This document shows positions 8,162 to 15,139 of a stretch of 64,000 bases of DNA, piece by piece. The notes beneath the pieces were generated by a model that saw nothing but the letters and a program-made list of their open reading frames with translations, was not told the DNA's origin and did not search any database. Origin of the DNA: an uncultured Maribacter sp. (GTDB taxonomy: Bacteria > Bacteroidota > Bacteroidia > Flavobacteriales > Flavobacteriaceae); NCBI RefSeq assembly GCF_947500405.1, contig NZ_CANMRY010000003.1:1-64000 (forward strand), written 5' to 3'. How positions within the stretch are numbered: the stretch's first letter is position 1; every line of letters begins with the position of its first letter. The translations under genes were made by a program, and so were the position numbers.

Positions 8162-8635
8162 ATGAAAAAATCAATTAAAACAACAATTTTAGGATTAGCT
8201 CTAGTAATGAGTTCAGTAGTATTTGCTCAAGATAAAATGGCGAATAACATAGATAATAGTAACATTGCACTTGCTGGTTATAGTCCTGTTTCATACTTAG
8301 ATTTGGGGTTAGCTCAAAAAGGAAATAAAAACTTTAAATCTGAGCACAAAAAAGTAGTGTACTATTTCACATCAGCTGAACAAAAAACTACGTTTGACAA
8401 AAATCCTGGAAAATACCTTCCTCAATATGGCGGTTTTTGTGCATTTGGTTGCTATGCAGGAGCAAAATTTAGAGTTGACCCAAATAAATTTATTGTAGAA
8501 GATGGAAAATACTATCTGTATTTAAACAATGTGGAACTTGATGCAAAACAATTATGGTTGGCTGAAAATAATCACAGCAAATTAAAAGGTACTGCAGATA
8601 AGAATTGGAAAAACTTAAGTAAAACTCATAATTAA
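8162..8635 (+). CDS. Exported YHS-domain protein
   Basis: This 157-residue protein has a cleavable signal peptide (MKKSIKTTILGLALVMSSVVFAQ). It has a YHS-type domain around residues 35-110, with ALAGYSPVSYLD, YYFTSAEQKTTFDKNPGKYLPQYGGFCAFG, then a C-terminal WLAENNHSKLKGTADKNW. Such proteins carry the PVxY and F..NPxKYxPQYGGxCA pattern and are thought to bind metal or heme; the two Cys of GGFCAFGC could take part here (inference). It acts in the periplasm. The genes either side, NTF2-like and SPW-like, are closely spaced and likely co-transcribed. Confidence 0.8.
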   Translation: MKKSIKTTILGLALVMSSVVFAQDKMANNIDNSNIALAGYSPVSYLDLGLAQKGNKNFKSEHKKVVYYFTSAEQKTTFDKNPGKYLPQYGGFCAFGCYAGAKFRVDPNKFIVEDGKYYLYLNNVELDAKQLWLAENNHSKLKGTADKNWKNLSKTHN

Positions 8636-8646
8636 AAAATAAAGTT

Positions 8647-9000
8647 ATGAAATTTGTAACCAAGAGAATTCACGCATTTTTAGATTATCCTGTTGCTATT
8701 GCATTAATAGCGCTTCCTTTTCTACTTGGATTAGGAGATTCAAGTCCTTTAGCCTTACAACTTTCAGTGGTAACAGGAATTGCAGCTTTTATTTTAACAC
8801 TGCTAACAGACCATCATTTGGGAGTGTTTAAGGTAATTTCTTATAAAATGCATTTAGTAGTAGACTTTTTAGTCGCAATTGTATTTATCATTACACCTTT
8901 TGCTTTTTCGTTCGATGGAATAGATGCCTATTATTATTGGATTAATGGGGTTGCAGTTTTAACTGTAGTTAGTTTACATAAATCTGAGATAGTTGTTTAA
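8647..9000 (+). CDS. Four-helix SPW-repeat-like membrane protein
   Basis: This 117-residue protein is hydrophobic through most of its length, with four predicted membrane segments near residues 12-28, 36-54, 66-85 and 92-110. The paired repeat (HAFLDYPVAIALIALPFLLG and HLVVDFLVAIVFIITPFAFSF) is like SPW-repeat membrane proteins. Function is unknown. It starts 11 bases after the YHS stop and ends the AraC-NTF2-YHS-SPW group, just before element G. Confidence 0.7.
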   Translation: MKFVTKRIHAFLDYPVAIALIALPFLLGLGDSSPLALQLSVVTGIAAFILTLLTDHHLGVFKVISYKMHLVVDFLVAIVFIITPFAFSFDGIDAYYYWINGVAVLTVVSLHKSEIVV

Positions 9001-9016
9001 AATCATTGAGAATATC

Positions 9017-9155
9017 GTTTGTTAACAACGTTTATAAGTAATAGCGATTTAAGTAATAATTCAAATTGCTATTACTTTTTATTTTGTAAATTACTTTCTG
9101 AAAAAGTAGTAATTATTAATTCGTTACTACTCACAAATAAGACCCGTTAACGGTA
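9017..9155. other. attC-like element G
   Basis: The left box GTTTGTTAAC (9017-9026) is followed by AACGTTTATAA, and the right box is GTTAACGGTA (9146-9155). The centre has a perfect 10-bp hairpin, AAGTAATAGC (9036-9045) / GCTATTACTT (9068-9077), followed by TTTTATTTT, which could also terminate the upstream operon. The length is 139 bp. The right box complements the 3' end of the serine hydrolase module (10273-10282) in 9 of 10 positions. Confidence 0.5.
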
Positions 9156-9171
9156 ATTAAAACCAACCTAT

Positions 9172-10281
9172 ATGAAAAATACAATCGTACTACTTCTAAT
9201 ACTTTTTGTTTCTTGTAAATCACCTTCAGACAAGAAAACCGAAACAAAGGATACTAAATTAGAACAATTGCGGACAAGTATTGATTCACTATTTAATTCT
9301 AATATCGGAGAAAATGAACCTGGAGCAGCTATACTTGTTTCTTATAAGGGTAAAATGATTATTGGCAAAGGCTACGGAATGAGGGATCTGACAGAAAATC
9401 AACCGATAACAAAAAGCACTAATATGAGGATGGCTTCTGTTAGTAAACAATTCACAGCACTAACTATACTAAAACTTGTTGATGAAGGAAAAATATCATT
9501 AAATGATTCTGTTTATTCAATTTTTCCAATAGAAACTTTTAAGGATGGAACTACAATCGAGCAATTAATAAATCATACTTCTGGAAAAGCTGACGCTGAA
9601 GAAGCGTTTTTTAAAGAATGGGATTCTACAATGATAGCAAACAATAAAAATATTTTAGAATGGTATTCTAGTGAAAATCGTACAATCACAAAACCAGGAG
9701 AAAAATATCAATACAATAATGGGATATATGAATTCATTCCTTGTATTGTTGAAAAAGTGAGTGGACAAGAATTTGCTGAATTTGCAAAGAAAAATATATT
9801 CAATAAAGCTGGAATGAAAAAAACCAATTTTTTCAATCTTACAAAACCTATTGAAATTGAAGAAAGAGCATTTTGCTATGAAAAAGACAGTTTAGGTAAT
9901 TGGAAAAAAATGGATGGTCATTTTTTAAATGGTCTTTTAGGAGCTGGTGGAGTATATACAAGTGTAAATGATTATTTTCAATATGACCTAGCTTTAAGAA
10001 ATAAGACTATTCTTTCTGAAAAAACTCACGAAATAATATTCAAGCCTAGTTCTACGAATAAAAATAATGGAGTTGAACGTTATTATGCAATGGGTTGGGG
10101 TGTTACAGACAGTACTGCAACGCATACAGGAGGTTGGTTTGGCACAAATACATTTACTAAAAGATATTTAAACAAGCCTTTAACAATAGCAATATTTATG
10201 AATCGAAAAACATTATTCACCAATAACTTGGCTAAAAAGACAGATTCATTAGTTGTCGAATATGTAAAAAACTACCGCTAA
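9172..10281 (+). CDS. Beta-lactamase-fold serine hydrolase lipoprotein
   Basis: This 369-residue protein has a lipoprotein signal (MKNTIVLLLILFVSC, Cys15) and a class C beta-lactamase/PBP4-like domain. The nucleophile motif is Ser89-x-x-Lys92 (MASVSK). Tyr-x-Asn is in KYQYNNGIYEF. HTGG near residue 325 stands for the KTG motif. The protein should be anchored on the outer side of the inner or outer membrane. It may hydrolyse esters or peptides; nothing points to antibiotic breakdown. It stands alone between elements G and H, and its TAA stop falls inside the left box of element H. Confidence 0.85.
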   Translation: MKNTIVLLLILFVSCKSPSDKKTETKDTKLEQLRTSIDSLFNSNIGENEPGAAILVSYKGKMIIGKGYGMRDLTENQPITKSTNMRMASVSKQFTALTILKLVDEGKISLNDSVYSIFPIETFKDGTTIEQLINHTSGKADAEEAFFKEWDSTMIANNKNILEWYSSENRTITKPGEKYQYNNGIYEFIPCIVEKVSGQEFAEFAKKNIFNKAGMKKTNFFNLTKPIEIEERAFCYEKDSLGNWKKMDGHFLNGLLGAGGVYTSVNDYFQYDLALRNKTILSEKTHEIIFKPSSTNKNNGVERYYAMGWGVTDSTATHTGGWFGTNTFTKRYLNKPLTIAIFMNRKTLFTNNLAKKTDSLVVEYVKNYR

Positions 10282-10413
10282 CAACTTATATGAAAAATTG
10301 TTAGTTTTACCCTAAACCAAAGTTTGATACTTTGTTTTATAACTTCTGATTTTACTTTGGAAAATCCTCGCGTACAAACACGCAACTTTTAATATACATA
10401 AACGATAGCAGCC
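10273..10413. other. attC-like element H
   Basis: The left box is TACCGCTAAC (10273-10282), with inner arms TTATAT (10286-10291) and ATATA (10392-10396) and right box GATAGCAGCC (10404-10413). The length is 141 bp. It holds the 12-mer GAAAATCCTCGC (10360-10371), also present in element C. The left box complements GTTAACGGTA at 9146-9155 in 9 of 10 positions, so the serine hydrolase is enclosed by matching ends. Confidence 0.5.
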
Positions 10414-10418
10414 ATTGC

Positions 10419-10902
10419 ATGTCGCAAAAATTAGAAAAAGAACTAATAGAAATTATTGAAAGTGATCTATGGATGGCTAACATTTTAAAAGTAATTAGAG
10501 ATCTAAACTTAAATGATTTTTGGATTGGAGCTGGTTTTATAAGAAATAAAGTTTGGGATGTAAAACATGGCAAAAACTGGACAAAGCTTAATGATATTGA
10601 TGTCATATATTTTAATAAATTAAGCAAGGATGCATATTAGACATGAACAATACACTAATTGCAATCAAGCAATTACTTTTTGGCCTTAAACGGCAACTTC
10701 TATAGCAATAAGACTAAGTTTTGAAAACCAAATTAAATATATAGCACCATATGGTTTAGAAGATTTGTTTAACCTTTTAGTGAGACCAACACCAAAATTT
10801 GATTTGGTTATTTACAATGCTAGAATAGAAAACAAAAAATGAAATGAGATATGGGGCAAATTAAAAATAGAGCATGCATATAGTGAAAAAATTGATAGAT
10901 AA
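10419..10902 (+). pseudogene. Broken nucleotidyltransferase-family (COG3575-like) gene
   Basis: The first 73 codons (ATG at 10419) give an intact start: LEKELIEIIESDLWM, then DFWIGAGFIRNKVWDVKHGK and LNDIDVIYFN, the conserved core of the COG3575/DUF925 nucleotidyltransferases. A stop at 10638 cuts it. The rest is still readable further on as SIAIRLSFENQI, then APYGLEDLFNLLVRPTPKFD, and finally WGKLKI, in shifted frames and with stops. The family is usually about 190 residues. It is not functional as read. The bases from 10903 to 10960 hold nothing recognisable. Confidence 0.8.
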
Positions 10903-10966
10903 ACTCCAATAGTTTAACAATGAAAAACTATGAGGTCTTGGAAACTTCCAATTTTAACAATTAATA

Positions 10967-10993
10967 TGTCACGTTTTTATAAATTGAATTGTC
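10967..10993 (+). promoter_or_regulatory. ECF41-type promoter of the sigma gene
   Basis: TGTCACG (10967-10973) and TGTC (10990-10993) are separated by 16 bases, 27 bases before the sigma gene's TTG start. ECF41 sigma factors are known to use TGTCACA-N16-CGTC promoters. The same two boxes with the same spacing occur before the azoreductase gene, so the sigma factor is probably autoregulatory. Confidence 0.75.
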
Positions 10994-11019
10994 TTAGTTC
11001 CTAAAAGCAAAATTTAGAT

Positions 11020-11850
11020 TTGAAAAATTATCACGACATACTGTTTCCATTCGCTTATAACATCCTTGGTTCTTCAGAAGATGCGAAAGACACAATTCAA
11101 GATATTCTAATAAAATACCTTTTGATTGACAAAAAGCATATTGAAAATGAAATTGGTTACCTAATCAAATCTGTCATCAATCAATCTATCAACTTAAAAA
11201 AGAAGAAAAAAGCAATATCTTTAAATAATCTTTGGCTTCCAGAGCCACTTTCTACCGAAAATGCAGATGACAAAATAAATTACAATGAGATTTTATCTTA
11301 TTCAATGCTAACACTTCTAGAAAAATTAACAGCAAAAGAACGTGCCGTTTTTATTTTAAAAGTAGCTTTTGAATATTCCCATAAAGAAATTGCTGAAACC
11401 ATTGGCTTTACAATTGAAAATTCAAGAAAATTATTAAGTAGAGCAAAAATTAAACTGAATACTAGTAAAACAAAAAACAATAATATTCAGAAAAATGAAA
11501 CCCAAAAATTGAAGCAATACATTGAAGCTATGCAAAATGGAAACATGTCCGCTTTAGAAAAACTACTATCTAAAGACATACTATTTGCTGCAGATGGAGG
11601 AAAAAACATTAAAGTAGTTAGAGAATTAACAAGTGGTATAAAAAGCACTTCTAAGTTATTACTTTATGTTTATAAAGCCTTTTTAACTGGTCTAGAGATT
11701 AAAAATACCATCATAAATCACCAACCTGCTATTCTTTTTTATCAAAATGATGACCTTAAAAATTGTCAAATATTTGAAATAGAAAAAAATAAGATTGTAA
11801 ATATCTACTCTATTGTTGATCCAAATAAACTAAAATCACTTTCCTTATAA
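11020..11850 (+). CDS. sigJ: ECF41-like RNA polymerase sigma factor with SnoaL-like tail
   Basis: This 276-residue protein has sigma region 2 (residues 1-70: ILFPFAYNILGSSEDAKDTIQDI, the promoter-melting helix) and region 4 (about 100-150: LTAKERAVFILKVAFEYSHKEIAETIGFTIENSRKLLSRAKIKL, a helix-turn-helix). From about 165 it has a SnoaL/NTF2-like extension, QYIEAMQNGNMSALEKLLSKDILFAADGG. ECF41 factors lack an anti-sigma partner and use this tail to regulate themselves. The start is TTG; the next ATG is inside region 4. Promoter boxes before this gene and the next suggest the regulon includes both. Confidence 0.85.
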   Translation: MKNYHDILFPFAYNILGSSEDAKDTIQDILIKYLLIDKKHIENEIGYLIKSVINQSINLKKKKKAISLNNLWLPEPLSTENADDKINYNEILSYSMLTLLEKLTAKERAVFILKVAFEYSHKEIAETIGFTIENSRKLLSRAKIKLNTSKTKNNNIQKNETQKLKQYIEAMQNGNMSALEKLLSKDILFAADGGKNIKVVRELTSGIKSTSKLLLYVYKAFLTGLEIKNTIINHQPAILFYQNDDLKNCQIFEIEKNKIVNIYSIVDPNKLKSLSL

Positions 11851-11854
11851 AGTT

Positions 11855-11881
11855 TGTCACGTTTTCTCTTTTTGTTTTGTC
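11855..11881 (+). promoter_or_regulatory. ECF41-type promoter of the azoreductase-cupin pair
   Basis: TGTCACG (11855-11861) and TGTC (11878-11881) are spaced by 16 bases, identical in boxes and spacing to the site before the sigma gene at 10967. Both are followed by TTA. The azoreductase ATG is 28 bases on. Confidence 0.75.
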
Positions 11882-11908
11882 TTACTATTGAACATAACAT
11901 ATCAATAG

Positions 11909-12526
11909 ATGCAAAAATTATTACGAATAGATGCCAGCTTAAGAAAAGAAGGTTCACACTCAAGACAATTAGCTGATTATTTTGAAAAGAATTGGTTAAA
12001 AGTCCATCCAACAGGAAAAGTGATTTATAAAGACTTAACAAAAACTGAAATACCTCACTTGCAAAATGAAACAGTAGAAGCATTCCATATTCCTTTGAAA
12101 GAGCAAAACAAGATTAACAAACAAGCCACAAGGTTATCTGACAAACTTATTTCAGAACTAAAATCTGCAGACTACGTACTCATTAGTAGTCCTTTGTATA
12201 ATTTAAATATACCATCAACTTTAAAATCATACTTAGATCACATCATTAGATCTGAACATACATTTAGAGTAAATAAAGATGGTAGTTATCAAGGTTTACT
12301 CAAAAACACGAAAGCATATGTAATTACAACTATAGGCGAAACGTATAAAGGTACAACAATGGCTTCGCTTGATTTTCAAGAACCATATCTCAAAACAATT
12401 TTCGGTTTTATCAATTTAGAGCTTAAAGCAATTTTTTCTCTTGAAGGAACAGCTTATCCGGAGCTTCTAGAAAAGAATAATAAAATACAACAGGAAAAGA
12501 TTTTAATGAACTTACAAAATATTTAA
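11909..12526 (+). CDS. azoR: FMN-dependent NADH-azoreductase/quinone reductase
   Basis: This 205-residue flavodoxin-like protein begins MQKLLRIDASLRKEGSHSRQLAD, the FMN phosphate-binding loop of AzoR-type NAD(P)H oxidoreductases. It then has the SPLYNLNIPSTLKSYLDHI loop and a TTIGETYKGTTM segment. It would reduce quinones or azo compounds by two-electron transfer from NADH. It follows an ECF41-like promoter shared with the sigma gene, and the cupin starts 4 bases after its stop. This fits a small response to quinone-like or electrophilic stress (inference). Confidence 0.85.
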   Translation: MQKLLRIDASLRKEGSHSRQLADYFEKNWLKVHPTGKVIYKDLTKTEIPHLQNETVEAFHIPLKEQNKINKQATRLSDKLISELKSADYVLISSPLYNLNIPSTLKSYLDHIIRSEHTFRVNKDGSYQGLLKNTKAYVITTIGETYKGTTMASLDFQEPYLKTIFGFINLELKAIFSLEGTAYPELLEKNNKIQQEKILMNLQNI

Positions 12527-12529
12527 TCA

Positions 12530-13036
12530 ATGAAACCAGACTACTTTAATGACAAGCTTGAAAATAAAGCTTCTATTATACAGCCCAATGAAGGAGAAAA
12601 ATTTGGGTTAAGTACAATTTCAATAACATTTAAGGTAACAAGTGAAATGTCTAATGACCAATTGGGGATATATGAAATTACGCTTCCACCAATGGCAATT
12701 GGAGCAAAATTACATTACCACAGGTTTATGGACGAAACTTTTATTGTAAATGAAGGAGAGCTAACCATGCAAGTTGACAAAGAAGAGTACAAAGCCAAAC
12801 CTGGAACTGTTGCTTATGTTCCAAGATTTACCCCTCACGGATTTAAAAATGATACTAATAAAACTGTGAAATTGACCTTAATTTTTAATCCATCTCAAAA
12901 AAGAGAAGGCTTTTTTAAAGGCTTATATGAAACCTTAAATGAAGTTCCTATTGACCCTAAAAAATATTTAAAGCTATATAATAAATATGATAGTTTTCCT
13001 ATAGACACTTCTAATATGATACCTACAAGAGAGTAA
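12530..13036 (+). CDS. Cupin-domain protein
   Basis: This 168-residue protein has a single cupin barrel. Motif 1 is G-AKLHYHRFMDETFIVNEGELTM, with two His and Glu as likely metal ligands. Motif 2 is GTVAYVPRFTPHGFKNDTN. The C-terminus (KGLYETLNEVPIDPKKYL) is a helical tail. It resembles small quercetin-dioxygenase-like cupins. It starts 4 bases after the azoreductase stop, so they are co-transcribed from the ECF41-type promoter. Reaction and substrate unknown. Confidence 0.8.
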   Translation: MKPDYFNDKLENKASIIQPNEGEKFGLSTISITFKVTSEMSNDQLGIYEITLPPMAIGAKLHYHRFMDETFIVNEGELTMQVDKEEYKAKPGTVAYVPRFTPHGFKNDTNKTVKLTLIFNPSQKREGFFKGLYETLNEVPIDPKKYLKLYNKYDSFPIDTSNMIPTRE

Positions 13037-13051
13037 ATTTTAATAAATCGA

Positions 13052-13091
13052 AGCAACTTTAATTATCTACTAAAGTTGCTTTTTATATTTT
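13052..13091 (+). terminator. Rho-independent terminator
   Basis: AGCAACTTTA (13052-13061) and TAAAGTTGCT (13071-13080) form a perfect 10-bp stem with a 9-base loop, followed by TTTTATATTTT. It ends the sigma/azoreductase/cupin unit. Confidence 0.8.
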
Positions 13092-13106
13092 AGTTATAAC
13101 TTTTAG

Positions 13107-13856
13107 ATGCCGAACTATAAAGAATACATACCATCAAGAAAATTGAATTCAATTGTTGATTCTATTTGGGTAGCTACAAATACTACAAATAAAATGGAAT
13201 CTAGCATTCTACCTGATGGATATATTGACATCGTTTTTGACCTTGACAAACAAATGCGCTTTAACTCTGGAAATGAAATTAGAGTTTCTGGAATGATGAC
13301 TCAACTCAAAAAAGTTATTTCAAAGGAAAATTCAGAAACTTTAGGAATTAGATTTAAAACTGGGCTATTTAATACTATCTCTAATATTCCACTTTCAGAA
13401 ATAAAAAACACAACTATAAATGCCTCAAATCTTTTTCCTAAACTTAACAATTCATTTTTAGAAAAGCTTATTGAAAAAAAGAACCATTTAGAAAAAATAC
13501 AATTAATCAATAGCTTTTTAATTACTGAAATAAATTGGTCAGATACAGATTTAAACAAATTAGAACACTCGGTTTGTGAATCTATTTGCGCTAATTATAG
13601 AGACCTAGATTTGAATAAAATAGCTAAAGATTATTGTATAAGTTTGAGGCAATTAGAAAGACGTTTTAAAACGATAGTTGGAGTTACCATGAAAGAATAT
13701 CATTCTATAATTCGTTTTAATAAAACTAAAGAATACATTAAAAAGAATCCAAACTTAAGTTTATTGAAGATAGCCTTTGATAATGGATATTTTGACCATT
13801 CGCATCTTACCAAAGAGGTAAATAAAATGTCTGGAATAAATCCTTCCCAACTGTAA
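13107..13856 (+). CDS. AraC-family transcriptional regulator
   Basis: This 249-residue protein has an N-terminal sensor region (IPSRKLNSIVDSIWVATN, ILPDGYIDIVFDL, LGIRFKTGLFNTIS) as in regulators with a DUF6597-like domain. The C-terminal AraC domain (about 155-249) holds the pattern LNKIAKDYCISLRQLERRFKTIVGVTMKEY and a second helix ILKIAFDNGYFDHSHLTKEV. It has its own start 70 bases after the upstream terminator. The regulated gene is not clear; the glyoxalase-like gene lies downstream on the same strand. Confidence 0.85.
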   Translation: MPNYKEYIPSRKLNSIVDSIWVATNTTNKMESSILPDGYIDIVFDLDKQMRFNSGNEIRVSGMMTQLKKVISKENSETLGIRFKTGLFNTISNIPLSEIKNTTINASNLFPKLNNSFLEKLIEKKNHLEKIQLINSFLITEINWSDTDLNKLEHSVCESICANYRDLDLNKIAKDYCISLRQLERRFKTIVGVTMKEYHSIIRFNKTKEYIKKNPNLSLLKIAFDNGYFDHSHLTKEVNKMSGINPSQL

Positions 13857-13897
13857 TTTTGTCGTTTTTTTACAAAACATAACCCTTTCTTAACTTT

Positions 13898-13905
13898 TAC
13901 ATTTG
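13898..13905 (+). promoter_or_regulatory. Probable -7 box
   Basis: TACATTTG fits TAnnTTTG and lies 14 bases before the small signal-peptide frame at 13919. No good TTTG is seen at the -33 position, so this is a partial match. Confidence 0.4.
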
Positions 13906-13918
13906 TAATAAAACAATT

Positions 13919-14002
13919 ATGAAATATTTTTTGATGGGAGTTCTTATTAGCATCTCTATTAAATCTTATTCTCAAACTAAAAAAACGATATGGCTAAATT
14001 AG
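13919..14002 (+). pseudogene. Signal-peptide remnant
   Basis: A 27-codon frame begins MKYFLMGVLISISI and ends in KSYSQTKKTIWLN, a typical Bacteroidota signal peptide with an SYSQ cleavage site but no mature protein. It stops 13 bases inside the next gene. It looks like the surviving 5' end of an exported protein after a deletion, with its promoter now serving the glyoxalase-like gene (inference). Confidence 0.6.
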
Positions 14003-14379
14003 AATCTCTTACACCAAACATAATGGTTAAAGACGTAAACGCAACATTAGATTATTACATAGACAATTTAGGTTTTAAATTAATCGATACAAATCCTGAA
14101 TCAGGACAATATGAATGGGGTTATGTAATGTTAGATAATGTAGGAATGATGTTTCAAGAGGAAAAATCATTAAAAACTGAATATAAAGAAATAAAATCTT
14201 TAAAAGTTGGAGGTGCCTTAACTTTTTACATTAGAATAAAAAACATAAATAGTTATTACAATCAAATTGTAAAAAAGACCAATATCATAAAACTAATGAG
14301 CAAAACGTTTTATGGCACCAATGAATTTGCTATAATGGATTTAAATGGGTTTATTTTAACCTTTTCAGAAACACCCTAA
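13990..14379 (+). CDS. VOC-superfamily (glyoxalase/bleomycin-resistance-like) protein
   Basis: This 129-residue protein has the paired beta-alpha-beta-beta-beta units of the VOC fold: first half SLTPNIMVKDVNATLDYYIDNLGFKL, second half GGALTFYIRIKNINSYYNQIVK ending FAIMDLNGFILTF. Such proteins bind a divalent metal or a small ligand; the pocket ligand here is unknown. Its start lies within the signal-peptide remnant. Its stop codon overlaps the next start. Confidence 0.8.
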   Translation: MAKLESLTPNIMVKDVNATLDYYIDNLGFKLIDTNPESGQYEWGYVMLDNVGMMFQEEKSLKTEYKEIKSLKVGGALTFYIRIKNINSYYNQIVKKTNIIKLMSKTFYGTNEFAIMDLNGFILTFSETP

Positions 14380-14606
14380 TGAATTTTAAAAAAGTTGCAA
14401 AACAGCTAGCTAAACCATCGGGAAAATTTGGAATTGATGTTGCCTTAGGCATGAATACAATGAATAAATTTATAAGTAAAACAACCTATGAATTGTTACA
14501 AATAAAAGACAATGAATGTGTTTTAGAAATTGGGTTGGGAAATATCAATTCCAGTAAAGGATATTCTAAACCAGGCATTGAGAAAATACCTGTATGGGAT
14601 GAAAGT
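14379..14606 (+). pseudogene. Truncated SAM methyltransferase start
   Basis: The first ~54 codons read MNFKKVAKQLAKPSGKFGID ... TYELLQIKDNECVLEIGLGN, the N-terminus and SAM motif I of a class I methyltransferase. The remainder of a normal protein (about 200 residues) is missing. From about codon 76 the frame becomes IS3 transposase sequence (DSLELQGCVRVIKKV), and the open frame stops at 14657. The methyltransferase was evidently cut by the IS3 element. Confidence 0.7.
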
Positions 14607-15008
14607 GATAGCTTGGAACTACAAGGTTGTGTAAGAGTAATTAAAAAGGTTATTTAGCAAACCAAAAACATTAATGGACGTATTCATCATTCAGATAGAG
14701 GCATTCTATATTTTAACAATGTTTATACAAATGAACTAAAAAAATATAGAGATAAGTATGACAAAAAGATAACCACTGCTATGAAAAAGAAAAAACTGAA
14801 AGGGTTAATAGAATTCTAAAAGACGAATTCTATCTCAATCAAACATTTTTTAACGCTATTCATGTGAAAAAAGCAGCCAAAAATGAAATCAAATTGTACA
14901 GATCTAGAAAATTGCATCTATCTTTAGATTATAAAACAACTAATTACGTGCATCAATATGCCGCTTAAATTTAAACATTAACCGTGGTTGTATTTTTAGG
15001 ACGTGACA
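14607..15008 (+). mobile_element. IS3-family transposase relic (orfB C-terminus and right end)
   Basis: Read in shifting frames this gives the end of the IS3-type DDE transposase: DSLELQGCVRVIKKV, then NGRIHHSDRGILYFNNVYTNEL (the HSDRG motif), then after a frame change DNHCYE, ERVNRILKDEFYLNQTF, and KLHLSLDYKTTNYVHQYAA before a stop at about 14968. A right-end sequence TTTTTAGGACGTGACA follows at 14993-15008, as in IS3 elements. The 5' part with the first Asp is absent. It is a dead element. Confidence 0.8.
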
Positions 15009-15009
15009 A

Positions 15010-15103
15010 TTACTTTTTTAGGATTACCTTCATACGCTGTTTTGTAAAAGTTAATTGCATTTTGTTTATTTTTATCTAACTCTATAGTGTTTTTTTTAGA
15101 AGG
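15010..15103 (-). pseudogene. Fragment of a SnoaL/NTF2-like gene
   Basis: On the minus strand this short stretch reads NTIELDKNKQNAINFYKTAY then EGNPKKVIV, the usual N-terminal helix of a SnoaL-like protein. It is cut at its 3' end exactly where the IS3 right end begins. It is only about 31 codons, so it is a remnant. Confidence 0.5.
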
Positions 15104-15139
15104 GTATTAAATATACTCTATTCTAGGTTTTTATTATAT

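Noticed and set aside
9036..9077. The 10-bp hairpin in element G as only a terminator
   Set aside because: It is followed by Ts and may end transcription, but it lies inside an element with the shared boxes, so I list it as part of element G.
9172..10281. Antibiotic-resistance beta-lactamase
   Set aside because: It has the serine hydrolase motifs but is a lipoprotein of the broad PBP4/esterase-like family; nothing shows beta-lactam breakdown.
785..10413. The attC-like elements as terminal inverted repeats of small transposons (MITEs)
   Set aside because: The end sequences differ from module to module and pair only within a module, there are no target-site duplications visible, and the elements have inner arms and structured centres. 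The integron-like reading explains more, though a MITE origin is not excluded.
14379..14657. A 92-residue open frame as one gene
   Set aside because: Its first half is a methyltransferase start and its second half IS3 transposase sequence, so it is a chimeric scar.
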